Shown one piece after another: positions 36,601-47,309 of a stretch of 64,000 bases of DNA. The notes under the pieces are model-generated. The model was not told where the DNA came from, did no database searches, and saw nothing but the letters and a program-made list of their open reading frames with translations. The stretch is from Entomortierella parvispora (Eukaryota; Mortierellomycota; Mortierellomycetes; Mortierellales; Mortierellaceae). The DNA lies in contig OY752146.1 of NCBI GenBank assembly GCA_963573315.1, positions 2,294,001 through 2,358,000 of the forward strand, written 5' to 3'. Position 1 is the first letter of the stretch; each line of letters opens with the position of its first letter. The translations under genes were made by a program, and so were the position numbers.

Positions 36601-39139
36601 GCCTCTACCTCCTCCTCTCATTTAATGACTCTGAAACTAGGATCTAACACTAGAAGGACTATCGATTTCACTCACTAGGTTAGGACGCTTTTACATGACA
36701 AACAAGCAGAAGTCTTTCAGGCGATTGTCCGGGACCTAGATCGGTATGAGAATGAATGCATGCCCGATGCAACTGTGTCTTCCTCCAACGTCACGTTTGA
36801 AGCTGTGCGATATCTAGTACCTCAGAAGACGTCTATCACCATCAAGAACATCAAAGAGGTAGGTGCTTTTTTCATTTTCTGTATCTTTGCAGTAACATGT
36901 TGCACTTTTGGAAACTTGTTCTTTCAGAATGAGATTCCTTGTGCTGACCGCCACATTTATTTTCCTTTGTAAACTCAAGTTTCCAGCTCAATTTCGATTC
37001 AAGCCAAAGTTGCAGGATGAGCGTTTCTGCAGACCCTGGATGTGGGTAAACCCACCCTTGGGAATGATCATGCCTGGTGAGTGTGCTTCTGCTTTGTTTC
37101 TCTGCAGCGTAGATATAAGCATCTATCAAAGATCGATGCTCATCTCCATCATACTGACAATGTCTTTGATGTCCTCAGGTGAAAGTGTTGAGATACAGGT
37201 GACAGTTCTGGTGGACAACGATTCCGCTCCTTTGTTGAATACTGGAAGAGAGCAGATGGAAGATATCCTGGTCCTTCATTTGGAGCATGGTAAAGACTAC
37301 TTCATAACTGTCTCAGGCGACTACATTCGAACGTGTTTTGGAAATTCATTGGAATGGCTCTCCCGATTGGACCGACCGATCCGACTTTGGAACCCAGCCG
37401 AGGATGATGAGGATGATGAGGATGATGATGATGCAGCGACCATCTATGATCCATATAATGTCCTGGGTACGAAGTCCTCCCGGAGTAGTATGAGGACTAC
37501 ACCTTCAATTACCGGCTCCAATGTCTCGGCGACAACCATTGGCGTTGCCGCTGGACGGGATTCGGCACAGGATCTCTCAGCCAAGCAGGTCAAGAATGCG
37601 AAATCATTGGACAGCTTGTCGGAACGGGGCACGTTGGATCGAAAGACAGTAGCAGCCTTGGCAAGTGGGACCAAGATGTTGAAGTTGGCTTCTTCATCCT
37701 CAGATCTGACAGAAAAACCCAAAAAGCGAAAGTCGACTAGGCAGCTGAGTTTACCAAAGGACCTGTGGCGGATTGTTGACTTCATTTACAAGAACGGATT
37801 TGGAGTAGTAAGGTTTTTACATTCTTCTGCTTCGATTCCGGTTTGCACGCTCGGCTCTAACTTTACCTCTTCTTTTTTTTTGGATCCATTTAGGACAATT
37901 TATTCTTGCTGTCGGGAGATCAAGCGACCATGGCATATATCCGAGAGTGTCTTGATACAGGCGAGGATTTTGACCTTGAACGCCTACTGGATAAACCCCC
38001 CTCTGGATCTGCTGCCGAGAAGGTCTCTGGGTCCAAGAAAACTGGTGATGATCAGGACAAAGGAAAGAAATCCAAGGAAAAGAAGAGCAAAAAAGGAAAA
38101 CAGAAGGACACAACCAAGGCACCCGAGTCTGCGGAGGACGATGATGACAATGACAAGGAAGATCAGGGAAGGAAATCATCGGCAGTTGCTGCTCTATCTT
38201 CGACCCTCTCACCTCGTGGATCGACCTCGGATCTGAAGCCCCAAATTGCTCGGCCAGTGTCGATTATGAATGGGATCCCGCCAAAGGCGGCAACCTTTGG
38301 ATTGGGTGAAAACCGTGGGATCCACTCCATGGCCGAGGTATTGCTGAGGTTTCTGGAATCCCTCCGAGAACCAGTGGTGCCTACTGAAATGTATTACCGA
38401 GCCCTGGAGGTCGCCAGTCATCAGCAGGCTGCATATGGTCTTTTGGATTTGATGCCCCCCGTTCATGTGAATGTGTTTGTGTATATCACGAGCTTTTTGA
38501 GGGAGATGATCCTGGTGGGCGGTAGTAACTCGTCTGTGGATGGATCTGGTCAAGGAGCGGCCGCTGGATCAGGGCAAGGATCTTCGGTTCAACTTTTGGG
38601 AGGGGCTACGACCGGCACTAATAGGGTACTACAAAGCAGTTCAGGATCGATCTATAACGGAAATGATGCCTCCAGTATCTCGGGTCGGGGGAAACGTGAT
38701 GATGAGGACCATCGTGTTTCTCGTCTAGGTATGAGCGCTCTGTTTCTCTGGTTTCCAGTCAATATCACCTTTTTATGGGCTCTGACACTAACCTCGCTTT
38801 TCTTCTTCAAAACAAAACTCAGCCACGGTCTTTTCTTCAGTGATGTTACGACCTCCTCCAGGAGCAGAACGGCTGTCAGAAGTTGAGGCACTGAAACGAA
38901 AGACGTTCTTGATGCAATTCTTGCAAGAGCCTGTGGAGGAAGAAGGTGCTCACCCAAGTGCTACAGGAGGCGCGAGTAACATTGGAGGGGGAAGTGGTGC
39001 AGGATATGGGACAATGTCTGCCGGTACTGCAGCTGCAGCTGCAGCTGCGCTCAGCCACCAACACAACAACCCTGCCAACGTTAATACGGGATCCACCGTT
39101 GGAGGTCCTGGCCATGACACCATCGAGACATTGATGTGA
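33670..39139 (+). CDS. Type II inositol polyphosphate 5-phosphatase (OCRL/INPP5B-like), about 19 exons
   Basis: Hydrolyses the 5-phosphate of PI(4,5)P2 on endosome/Golgi membranes (family knowledge). Exon 1 starts at 33670 (MSHDENLAVAKLLLRPTE); its 3' edge is unresolved. Then: 33937-34022, 34129-34214, 34333-34374, 34505-34615, 34695-34775, 34868-35072, 35126-35155, 35184-35288, 35365-35590, 35694-35926, 36024-36132, 36226-36335, 36428-36578, 36679-36858, 36980-37076, 37179-37807, 37894-38728, 38823-39139, all in one frame; about 1240 aa. Order: PH-like domain (VLCIGKDNRLESRIL matches the OCRL/INPP5B PH start); phosphatase with GTWNVNG, FQELDL, WAGDLNYRI, PSYTDRILW and SDHKPV; ASH domain (PAQFRFKPKLQDERFCRPW); RhoGAP-like domain. 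The RhoGAP arginine position reads DNLFLLSGDQ, so the catalytic Arg is absent, as in animal OCRL/INPP5B. A Lys-rich insert of about 100 residues splits the RhoGAP fold. The exon 8 donor (GTTCTA) is non-consensus. The last exon and its intron recur as a pseudogene at 50.9 kb. Confidence 0.9.
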
Positions 39140-39389
39140 AAAATAGGATGAAATAAAACGAAAAGCTCTTGTTTCTTCTTTTCTTTTGACGCGTCAAACC
39201 ATAGACAAAGATGAAAAGTGAACATCGACGAGAAACGGAAGGTTTTATCAAGGGTAGAAAGTAGACTGCATTTACGTCCGAAATTGTGAAGTCGAATCTC
39301 AGGAGACCAAATCTACAAGAAATGAACAATTCTTCTCGACTGTGTCCTCCTCGTTTATTAATGTAAGTTCTATGTTCTAAACCACCATA

Positions 39390-40082
39390 TCTATCTACGG
39401 CCTGCTCTCAGTCACCTTTGCTTTCCAAGAAAGAAGAGCAAAGCTGTGCAGGGCGCGCCAACGAGCAGGCGGCAGGCCATCGCACCCCACTCACCTTATA
39501 CTTTAACCTGGTTTATCCTCCAGCAGAGGGCATCTTTAGCATCGGGTCTCCGCACCGGCTATGTACTGCTCCAGGCTCCCGCCCAAAGACACTTTCACTT
39601 TAGCTAAACAGCATTCATTACATCTCGCTGCCGCAGTAAAAACTGCTGACCGTTTCCATGGCGGAGCAGCTAACCTTGGGGTCACTGGACCTCACGATGC
39701 TGGATTGGGGTGTAAGAAGATGCAGGGCTGACAAGAGGGGAGCTCAGACTTGGGCCAAGAAGAAAAAAAGCGAATCAAGCAACGCAAATCAAGCAAAGCA
39801 AATCAAGCAAAACAAAACAAGCAAAACAAAACGAGCAAAACAAAACAAGCAAAACAAAACGAGCAAAATAAAACGGGCAAAACAAAACGAGCCAAAAACA
39901 AAACCACCCACATAACACACAACACACAACACACAACACAACACAACACAACAACTCAACGCGAAAAAAAAACAAAAGCATTAACCCGAGAACAACACAA
40001 TGCAATGAATGAATGACAATGGAAGGGAATGAATGAACGCCATACAAATGAAAAAGAACAAAAAGAGACCCAAGTCTTTGCA
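39390..40082 (+). repeat. Dispersed repeat copy 2, left part
   Basis: Matches the reverse complement of copy 1 and, in the same orientation, copy 3 at 51370-52102. It includes the GCAGGGCGCGCCAACGAGC block (about 39449), the 14-bp minisatellite (39790-39900) and a CACAA array. It is interrupted at 40083 by an inserted element and resumes at 44777. It begins 250 bp after the OCRL stop codon; the intervening DNA is also shared with copy 3. Confidence 0.85.
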
Positions 40083-40259
40083 AATCTTGAGGGGCCATAA
40101 GACACAATAGCTTTCGAGAGGTTTAAAACGTGAAAAAGAAAGTGTGGGTGTAATTGTGTGTTTAAGAAAAAAATGTGTAATTAATTCTAATAGTCTATTA
40201 TTAATAAATGTTAAGTTATTTGTGTAGTTGTTTGAAAAAGTGTATGTGATGAATTTATG
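40083..40259. mobile_element. 175-bp inserted element, left part (with left 8-bp direct repeat)
   Basis: An AT-rich segment absent from copies 1 and 3 is bracketed by the 8-bp direct repeat AATCTTGA at 40083-40090 and again at 44769-44776. The uninterrupted copies have AACCTTGA once at this point. Removing the hAT element and its duplication leaves 40091-40259 plus 44763-44768, 175 bp in all, starting GGGGCCATAAGACAC and ending TTTATGTGATGT. No clear terminal inverted repeat or RNA polymerase III box is visible, so the class is unknown; an 8-bp duplication would fit a hAT-mobilised non-autonomous element. Confidence 0.6.
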
Positions 40260-40477
40260 CAGTGTCACAGGCGGATTGCGGATGTGCGGAACTATCCGCA
40301 CTTTGGGTGACACGAAGTCAAGATTTGACTGGATTTGATGCGGTTTTTAATGGGAGACTTCCGCACCCATGGTTGCCAATAAAGTTCACAGTGTGCGGGT
40401 TTTTTGCGCAAAATCCGCATTGCTCACAAGGACTTCCGCACCACTTCCGCAAAAATCGACTTTGCCGCAAACTATAA
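40260..40477 (+). repeat. hAT left terminal inverted repeat, 218 bp
   Basis: Inverse of 44537-44754; I saw one mismatch, near the inner end (TTTGCCGCAA against TTTCCCGCAA). It contains at least seven TCCGCA/TGCGGA motifs in both orientations and a short palindrome, GTGCGGA-ACTA-TCCGCAC, near the outer end. Such repeated subterminal motifs are typical transposase-binding sites in hAT elements (family knowledge). Confidence 0.93.
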
Positions 40478-40867
40478 TCTTTGCTACTTTGGTATAGAAC
40501 GCCCACGACAAGCTAGACAAACACCTCCTAAAGAACACTTCGCTAATGACATTATTTTCTTTGTGGGGAATCAAGTATCATAAGTTCATTCAGGACGTAG
40601 GTCTTGTTGGTGTGAGACTCTCTTCTTCTTGTTGTTGTCGTTGTGGTGTCAGTTTGCTCAACCAGCCCTTGCGCTCGGGTTTAGTAGATCCGGCCGAGGT
40701 GTGCTCGTTTCCATATTATTATAGCTGATGTGACTAGAAGTAGGGCTATCGAATCCAGAGTGTCTTCGCCTCTGACCTGAATGTGAGTTGAAAGAAAGGG
40801 TTGCTGGCACTGACCTCAAAGTGAAAGTCGGTGAGAGTTATAATACGAAGTCAACATCACTGCTAGT

Positions 40868-43800
40868 TTATTTCTTTTCTTTTCTTCTTTTCTTCTTGTT
40901 ATGATCCCTATACCATTGTGAAAGGAGAACCGTCATTTCCAACCGTCTTGCCCCCATCCTATGTCTCTTCTTTGTTAGGATTGATCCCGAGAGACTGAAT
41001 AGTCGCTCGCTTGCCGCTGATGAAGCCTGGATAGAGAGATAGACGCGAGCAATCGGTGCCAAATAGAGTAAATGTGTTTTCTGAGTTCTCCACCACTCGT
41101 GTGGCTTTGTTTTGTCCCGGATTGGAGCTTCCTCTGCGACAAGGATATAGTCGAAAATATCGCGTCCGATCTTTCTATCTAAGAAGGTAGTTGATAAGTC
41201 ACGACCATAGAATGATATTTTCGTATCATGGTGCAAGCGGTCTGCTTCCTTTGTTATGAGGTGTCGAACTTTCAGTAGCAAAGCGGTTTCCTCTCTCTTG
41301 CCGTCACCGTTCATGACTGAAAACATCTTGTGGTGCACATTGTCGGGATTAAGGAATGTAGCGAGCAAAATCTCATCAGGGATCTTGTCCATGTCGGTGC
41401 AGAAAGACAGCGCTAGTCTTCGTAAAAAAACTTGGCGGAATTGCTCAGCTACGTCAACATCCTCGTTAGCCAGCGGGTCTGCTTCGTCCTCGTCGTCCTC
41501 TTCGCCGTCCACATTGCCCTGCTCGGGGAGCTCATCATGTTCGAAGACTCGTTCTTCCACTTCCTCCTCAAATTCTTCTTCGGCCTGGATATCCAACTCG
41601 TCATTCCCGGCACCTTGAGCAGCAGCAGTAGGGTCTTGAAGTTGCCTGTGGATGATATCGTAAAGCATTGGATACATGATGGAGATGGCTGCGCTACCTG
41701 CGGACATTGCTTGAGTAAATTCCACGGAAGGTTTGACAAACGAGAGCAAACATCGCAGACTGGCAAACTCATCTTGCGTCATAAACGTGTTTCTGTTGTC
41801 CTTCAGAAATTTCTTCTCATCACGAGTGGCCATGGCACTGGAATACCTCTGCACGAGCTCGAGTATAGCTTCTGAGAGCTCAAGCAGCCGCTGGCCCATG
41901 CTAAACTTGGAGTTCCATCTTGTCTTGTTATATTCGATCACTGGACGGTTAGCTGCTCCAAGTCTTTTCCTGGCGAGCTGCAAGTGCCTATTTCCGTTAG
42001 GGGTCCTGAAGAGCGAGTTCAAAACTTCGCAACGACGAAACAGCAGATCAGCCAGTGGCGCTTGCTTAATGCTTTTTTCGATGCAGGTCTGCATCAGGTG
42101 AGCCGCACAAGGCACCCAAACCTTAGCCTCGCCTTCTGCAATTAGATTGTTTGTCGTTGCACGCATGTTTGATGCTGAATCCGTAGTACATGCCAGGACC
42201 CGACCAGCGATACCCAACGTCGACAAAGATTTTCCTAAAGAAATAAAGAGGTCTTAATAGCTGACATCAGGATAGGGGACTAATGTAGAAACAATGGAAA
42301 CTCACCCACTTGATGTGATATTACGTCCGAAGTGCTCTGCTCGGTGTATTCCACAAAAGCAACCGCGTTGCATTTTGGTCTGAAATCCTCGTCGAGAAAG
42401 TGGAATGTCGCGCCATTGAACTTTCTGAGGGCGGAGGACCAACCATCAAATGTCAGCGATCCCAAGGAGCAATGTTCAGAGTACTTGGACTTCAGACTGT
42501 CCTGAGACCGCGTAAAGAGCAGCGATTGTTGTGTGCTAACTGTTTCAACACAAGGGAGTTGAAAATCGATACCGAAGGCTGCCATTATTTCTGACATAAA
42601 GGTCGACTTCAGAAACTCCTGGTTGAAGGTATTAATAGAGAGGTGGAAGGCGCAGATGTAGGCGATCTGCTCTCTGAATGCAGGTGTGCTGAATGATGCC
42701 TTCTTGACCGGCTTAAACTTGTAGATCTTCATTCTTTCTTCTAGTGTGTCGAACACAGTTGGCCAGGTGCGACCTGCCAGCTTCCTTTCTAGAAGAGGAA
42801 TTGTTCAAAGAATATCATTAGAAAAGACCGATGGTTAAGACGAAAGAATCAGGAGGAAAAATAAAGATTACCTTGCACTTCTGAATGTCGAATGGCTTGC
42901 TTGTCACGGAAGAGAACCAAGGCTTGATACTCCCTCGCGTGATCAATCTCCATATGGCTGTTGCGGGATGTTGTATTGTGGCTGCTGCAACATTCGCCAC
43001 ATATGACACCGTTGATAAGCATCTGGCACTGGAGCGTGTCCACTTTTCGTGGAACTTTGGTTTTATCCTCCGTTCCGGCTTCTTCTGTTCCGGCTTCTTC
43101 TGTTCCGGCTTCTTCTGTTCCGGCTTCTTCCTCATCTTCTCCTTCCTCATCCTCGTCGTCTGTAAGTTTTTGTTCATCCTTTTTGTCGCCTGGTTGTACA
43201 GCTCTTATTTGCTCATTTTCACTTTGTATCTTCAAAAAGAAATGGCGGTGGAGAGCTTTTTTGTAATTTCCAATGTCTCGAATTGGGATTGACGCCAACG
43301 GATAATTCTCTGCAGCAATGCATGCAGCAACTGGCGGAAGCTTCCCGAGACGGATGCCATGAAAACGACTGAGTGATTCCGCCATAGACTCCGCCGTAGC
43401 TTCTGCGCCCATTCGCTCTAACTTCGACTGGACTGACTTAGCAGACAACGAAGAGGACGTTCGAAGAAAAGATGGCATTGGGTCTCGATATGATTGTGCA
43501 AAAGGCGGAAACTTCGAAGCATTAGCACTAGTACGCGGTTTTCGTGGAGCCGGGGGAGGAGTGGGAGAAGAAAAGTTCGCCTGCGCCTGATCCTGTTCTT
43601 GAAGCTGACCGAAGGTAGGCTCCCAAGGCGACTGCAGCTGCTGCCATGGTGGTTGCTGCTGCCATGGTGGTTGTTGCTGCCATTGCTGTTGCAGCTGCCA
43701 TTGCTGTTGCTGCTGCCATGGTGGTTGCCACTGCAGCTGTTGCTGTTGCTGTTGCCACTGCAGCTGTTGCTGTTGCTGCTGCCATTGTTGCATCCGCTGC

Positions 43801-44330
43801 TGTTGCTGTTGCTGCTGCCATTGTTGTTGCAACTGCTGTTGCTGTCGCTGCTGTTGAGGTGGCAGCGGCAGCGGTGGACGCGGTCGTGAGGGTGTCTGCT
43901 GTAGGGGTGATTGCTGTTGCCGGGACGAATGAGGATGCTGCCGTGGTTGTACGCGGGATTGCGAGAGTGGTCTTTGTTGCTGATGTTTTTGAGGCTTCTG
44001 ATTCTGGGACTTTAGCTGTGTACCTTGTAGTTCCTCCTCAGCCTGATCAAGCCGGGCAATAGGATCAAAGCGTCCGAATTGGTTTCCCCTTGGTGATCGC
44101 AAGGGGGAAGAAGATGGATGGTTGTTGGTCGAGAGTGCCACTTGACTAAACAACTCAAAGTCATCTTCTATATCAGGATTCTGACAAGACTCTCGAGCAG
44201 GAAGATACTCCTCCATGTTGTTGTCTTCCTCATCTACCTCCTGAAAATAATCCTCCTCCAAGAAATCCTCGCCAGGTTCTTGGTAATATGGCTGTTTTTT
44301 CTTGGGGTCTGAGGTAGGGTGGGATGCCAT
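40868..44330 (-). CDS. hAT transposase with Gln/Trp-rich extension and BED finger, 3 exons
   Basis: Cut-and-paste transposase. Exons on the minus strand 44330-42872, 42788-42306 and 42234-40868 join in frame to 1102 aa; introns are 83 and 71 nt. Order: acidic N terminus; Gln/Trp-rich low-complexity block at about 110-255 with WQQQQQQ-type units; an EEAGT unit repeated four times (43072-43136); BED-type zinc finger at about 437-475 (CGEC...HMEIDH); RNase H-like core with LTFDGWSS (Asp about 601) and CTTDSASNM (Asp about 666); long insertion with acidic loops; C-terminal hAT dimerisation region with SSAASERLFSLSGSI (Glu about 1057, the expected third acidic residue) and RRLEMTVLLSQWYRD. No internal stop or frameshift was found, so it may be active. 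Start: first ATG of the frame, MASHPTSDPKKKQ. Typical hAT transposases are 600-800 aa; the excess is the low-complexity N-terminal part. Confidence 0.93.
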
Positions 44331-44536
44331 TGTGGGATGGGAGGGTTGAGTAGGATGTCTCTGTGTGGGAGATGGGATTGGTAAGAAAAGATGAAAAGAA
44401 TACGACAGAAGTAAGCCAAGCAGATAACAAAAGGGCGGGTTGGGGGCGAGGGCATGGAAACGACCCCATCACAACGCGCGCACATCAGTGCCACCCTGGA
44501 CCATTGACATGGTGAAGCAGCGCCTCATTATATAAT

Positions 44537-44754
44537 TTATAGTTTGCGGGAAAGTCGATTTTTGCGGAAGTGGTGCGGAAGTCCTTGTGAGCAATGCGGA
44601 TTTTGCGCAAAAAACCCGCACACTGTGAACTTTATTGGCAACCATGGGTGCGGAAGTCTCCCATTAAAAACCGCATCAAATCCAGTCAAATCTTGACTTC
44701 GTGTCACCCAAAGTGCGGATAGTTCCGCACATCCGCAATCCGCCTGTGACACTG
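44537..44754 (-). repeat. hAT right terminal inverted repeat, 218 bp
   Basis: Mirror copy of 40260-40477, ending CCGCCTGTGACACTG directly before the target duplication AATTTATG. It lies about 200 bp upstream of the transposase start codon and so probably includes or borders its promoter. Confidence 0.93.
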
Positions 44755-44776
44755 AATTTATGTGATGTAATCTTGA
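44755..44776. mobile_element. Right target duplication of hAT and right end of the 175-bp element
   Basis: AATTTATG at 44755-44762 is the right hAT target duplication. TGATGT at 44763-44768 is the last piece of the split 175-bp element, and AATCTTGA at 44769-44776 is that element's own right direct repeat. The dispersed repeat resumes immediately after with AACGCAGAGTG. Confidence 0.75.
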
Positions 44777-45358
44777 AACGCAGAGTGTAAGTTGCAGCAT
44801 GCGATACGCGAGCGCGGAGATAGTGTAGAAATACAAGGTGCGCCCCTCTGATCATGAACAATCTAGGACTTGCGTCCCTTTGACCGTTCAACAATCCAGG
44901 ACGAGGTGAGGATGGAGGGGCGAAATCAGTGCGAAGGGTGAAGAAGAAGAGAGAAGAAGAAAGGAAGAAAGAACAAAGTGCCGCCCCTTTTTGTCCGTGG
45001 GTGAAGTCCCGTGACTTACTGATCAAACTGCAGCGCTTTTTTTTGTTGTTGTTGTTGTTTGCAGGCAGCAGAGGGGCAGAGAGAGGGGAGAGGGGCAGCG
45101 GCGAGCCGCGGCGCTGATGAAGACCTCGCAGTCCTGTCTCCCGACGGGGGAAGAGAGGAGAGTGAGAAGGAAGAAGGGGGGATAGTTCCCTCGTGCTACC
45201 AAACAGCCCAGATTTGCACGGGCCATGCTCCTTCCTGTGCTTCTCTCCGGGAATTCTTCGATCTGCATTTACCGAGGCTAACTGCGACCATGGTGAGGCA
45301 TCGGCAGGAACGCAGTAGTAGGAGCACAACCCAAAACGCTCACGCGACAACCCTATCA
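44777..45358 (+). repeat. Dispersed repeat copy 2, right part
   Basis: Continues the sequence interrupted at 40082. It carries the GCATGCGATACGCGAGCGCGG block (about 44797), the GAAGAAGAGAGAAGAAG purine tract, a GTTGTTGTTGTTG tract and the GAATTCTTCGATCTG block (45251). It matches copy 3 at 52108-52690 and the inverted copy 1. Long open frames crossing it on the minus strand are not conserved between copies and are not called. Confidence 0.85.
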
Positions 45359-47270
45359 CCCCATCCTCCCAGCATCGAAGCAGCAGCAGAAGCGAGGCCA
45401 CCGCTAGAAATCTTCCCAAAGTCAGATGCAAGGATGCGATCGATCGGTGCCGTTCCTCAAAGCATTCTTTTTTTTCTTTCTTCAAAGACCCTCTCCTCTC
45501 CTTGGCTCGCCCACGTAGTGACCATTGTCGATCATGAATCTGCTTTCGCTCCTCCTCCTCCTCCTCCTCCTCCTCCTCCTCCTCCTCCTCCTCCTCCTCT
45601 TCCTCCTCCCTCCATCCTATCATCTTGCATGCCCTACATCTCGCTTGGATTGCAGTCAACACTGTCAGCTCCTTGCTTGAAACACGTGCGAGCCTATATT
45701 GCCAATAGAGAATTATAGAAGCGACCAGGACAAGTCTAAGAGCTTTGGTCCACCGAGCCTGTCTATTCATACCTTGGCAAACAACAAGAACCAGGATAAC
45801 AGACAACAGACAAGTAGAGGGCACTCAGCCAATCAAATCAAGCTGCTAGCAGAGGCGGCATGACATCTAACGTGAAGAAGGAACATGAAAATGAGATGGC
45901 CGGCCTCGCTGATTAATGAGATATCTGGTGGTGCCTGAGAGACTCTCCCATCATAAATAACGTCTCGATGATCTCTCTTCAGATGGTTATGAATATGGGT
46001 GCTATCTTCTTGAATGAAAAGAAGGCAAATGACGAACAGCAGTCGGACAGGAGAGGGTACATGGCAGGCGAGGGGCGAGATCGCACGAGAGTCGTTGCAA
46101 TAAACCTTTTTCACCATAGGGGAATGATCCACGCTTGCCTTCGTAGTTCCCACCTTCGCTCCCCTCAAAGAAGGAAGTGATGGGCACGGCAGCTGCCACC
46201 AGCAACACATACGCACAGACATTGATGGGATCGTTTTCTCTACGGAGGCCAAGGAGCATCGAATGTTACTAACACCTTCTCTTTTCTGCCAGAGTGGACA
46301 AGTATGTTCTTGATACCTCGTCCGTGTCTCAACCATTGTACCATCTTTCATCGGTATCGTTTGACTAAGAACCCATTCCTCCTTGGTCAAAGATTGGCGG
46401 TCATCTACCTCAACCATCCATGCACTTCCAAGTGTCGAGAGCATCCGTCTCCATATCTCATCTTGCTCTATACAACCTTCACCCCCCCAGTATATCCAAA
46501 CTTGAATGAACAACAAGTATCTTCAGTCCTGAGTTTCTTGCTTCTAGTTCGACAACAAGCAAAGAATAAAATGAAACTCATGAATTCACTGTTTTCTATC
46601 GCAGGCGGTCCATGCATCGTCTATTCTGTTGATGAGTGACCGCATCTTCCAGTTGAGTTGACGCCGATTACTTGAAATGTCAATTTCATGTTGGATTGAC
46701 GCGTTGCCACTCGATGTTGTCAACTACTCGCTACCCATCGTTGCGACCTTTGTTGTCATCCCCCCCGTTGTTTTTTTTCTTTTTCTTTCTGCGAATTTCT
46801 CTTTCTCTGCTCTTCCTCTCTGTTCTCTTTGCCGCTTCCCTGCCACCCTCAACAGCACACTCATCTTGAATAACGACCTTTGCCTCCAGCTCTTCTTGCT
46901 GTTTCCTGTCACTCACACTCGTTTCGAGTAACAACCTTTGCTTCCAGCTACACTGCTTCGAGATCCTCCGTTTCCCTGCCACCCAGAGCAGCACTCTCAT
47001 CTCAAATAACGATCCCTGCTTCCAGCCGCCTTGCTTCGCTTTTACTGCCCAGCCCACAGTCAGAGGTATTCCCCCCTCTTTTTTCTTATTGTCCACCCTT
47101 TCCCTCCTCCTCTCTACCCCTCTGCTCGCACTTGAACAGGCCTCTGGACCTTAGGTCTGGTACACATTCTACTCGTTGCGCACACGTCGGACGTTTCACT
47201 TGTAGAGATCTAGTACATCACATGCTCCCTCTCTCCCTCTCCCTCTCTGTGTGTGTACATGTGTGCATCC

Positions 47271-47309
<39 letters not shown>

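Larger units (their letters stand above)
40260..44754 (-). mobile_element. Apparently intact hAT DNA transposon, 4495 bp
   Basis: The ends are inverted repeats starting CAGTGTCACAGGCGG, fitting the CAG-type hAT terminus. An 8-bp target duplication AATTTATG flanks it exactly, at 40252-40259 and 44755-44762; 8 bp is the hAT signature. It encodes one open transposase gene on the minus strand (44330-40868). The terminal repeats are long (218 bp) and nearly identical, implying recent insertion. It sits inside the 175-bp element. Confidence 0.95.

Noticed and set aside
43646-44062. Ala/Val-rich frame opposite the transposase
   Set aside because: Antisense reading of the CAG-type Gln/Trp-rich block.
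44676-45824. 382-codon minus-strand frame
   Set aside because: It runs through the hAT end, repeat DNA and a CTC/GAG trinucleotide run (poly-Glu). It crosses the transposon boundary, so it cannot be an old gene, and copies 1 and 3 do not keep it.
45833-46516. 227-codon minus-strand frame
   Set aside because: Parts look protein-like, but there is no recognised domain and the duplicated copy near 52.9 kb does not maintain the frame; kept only as a note.
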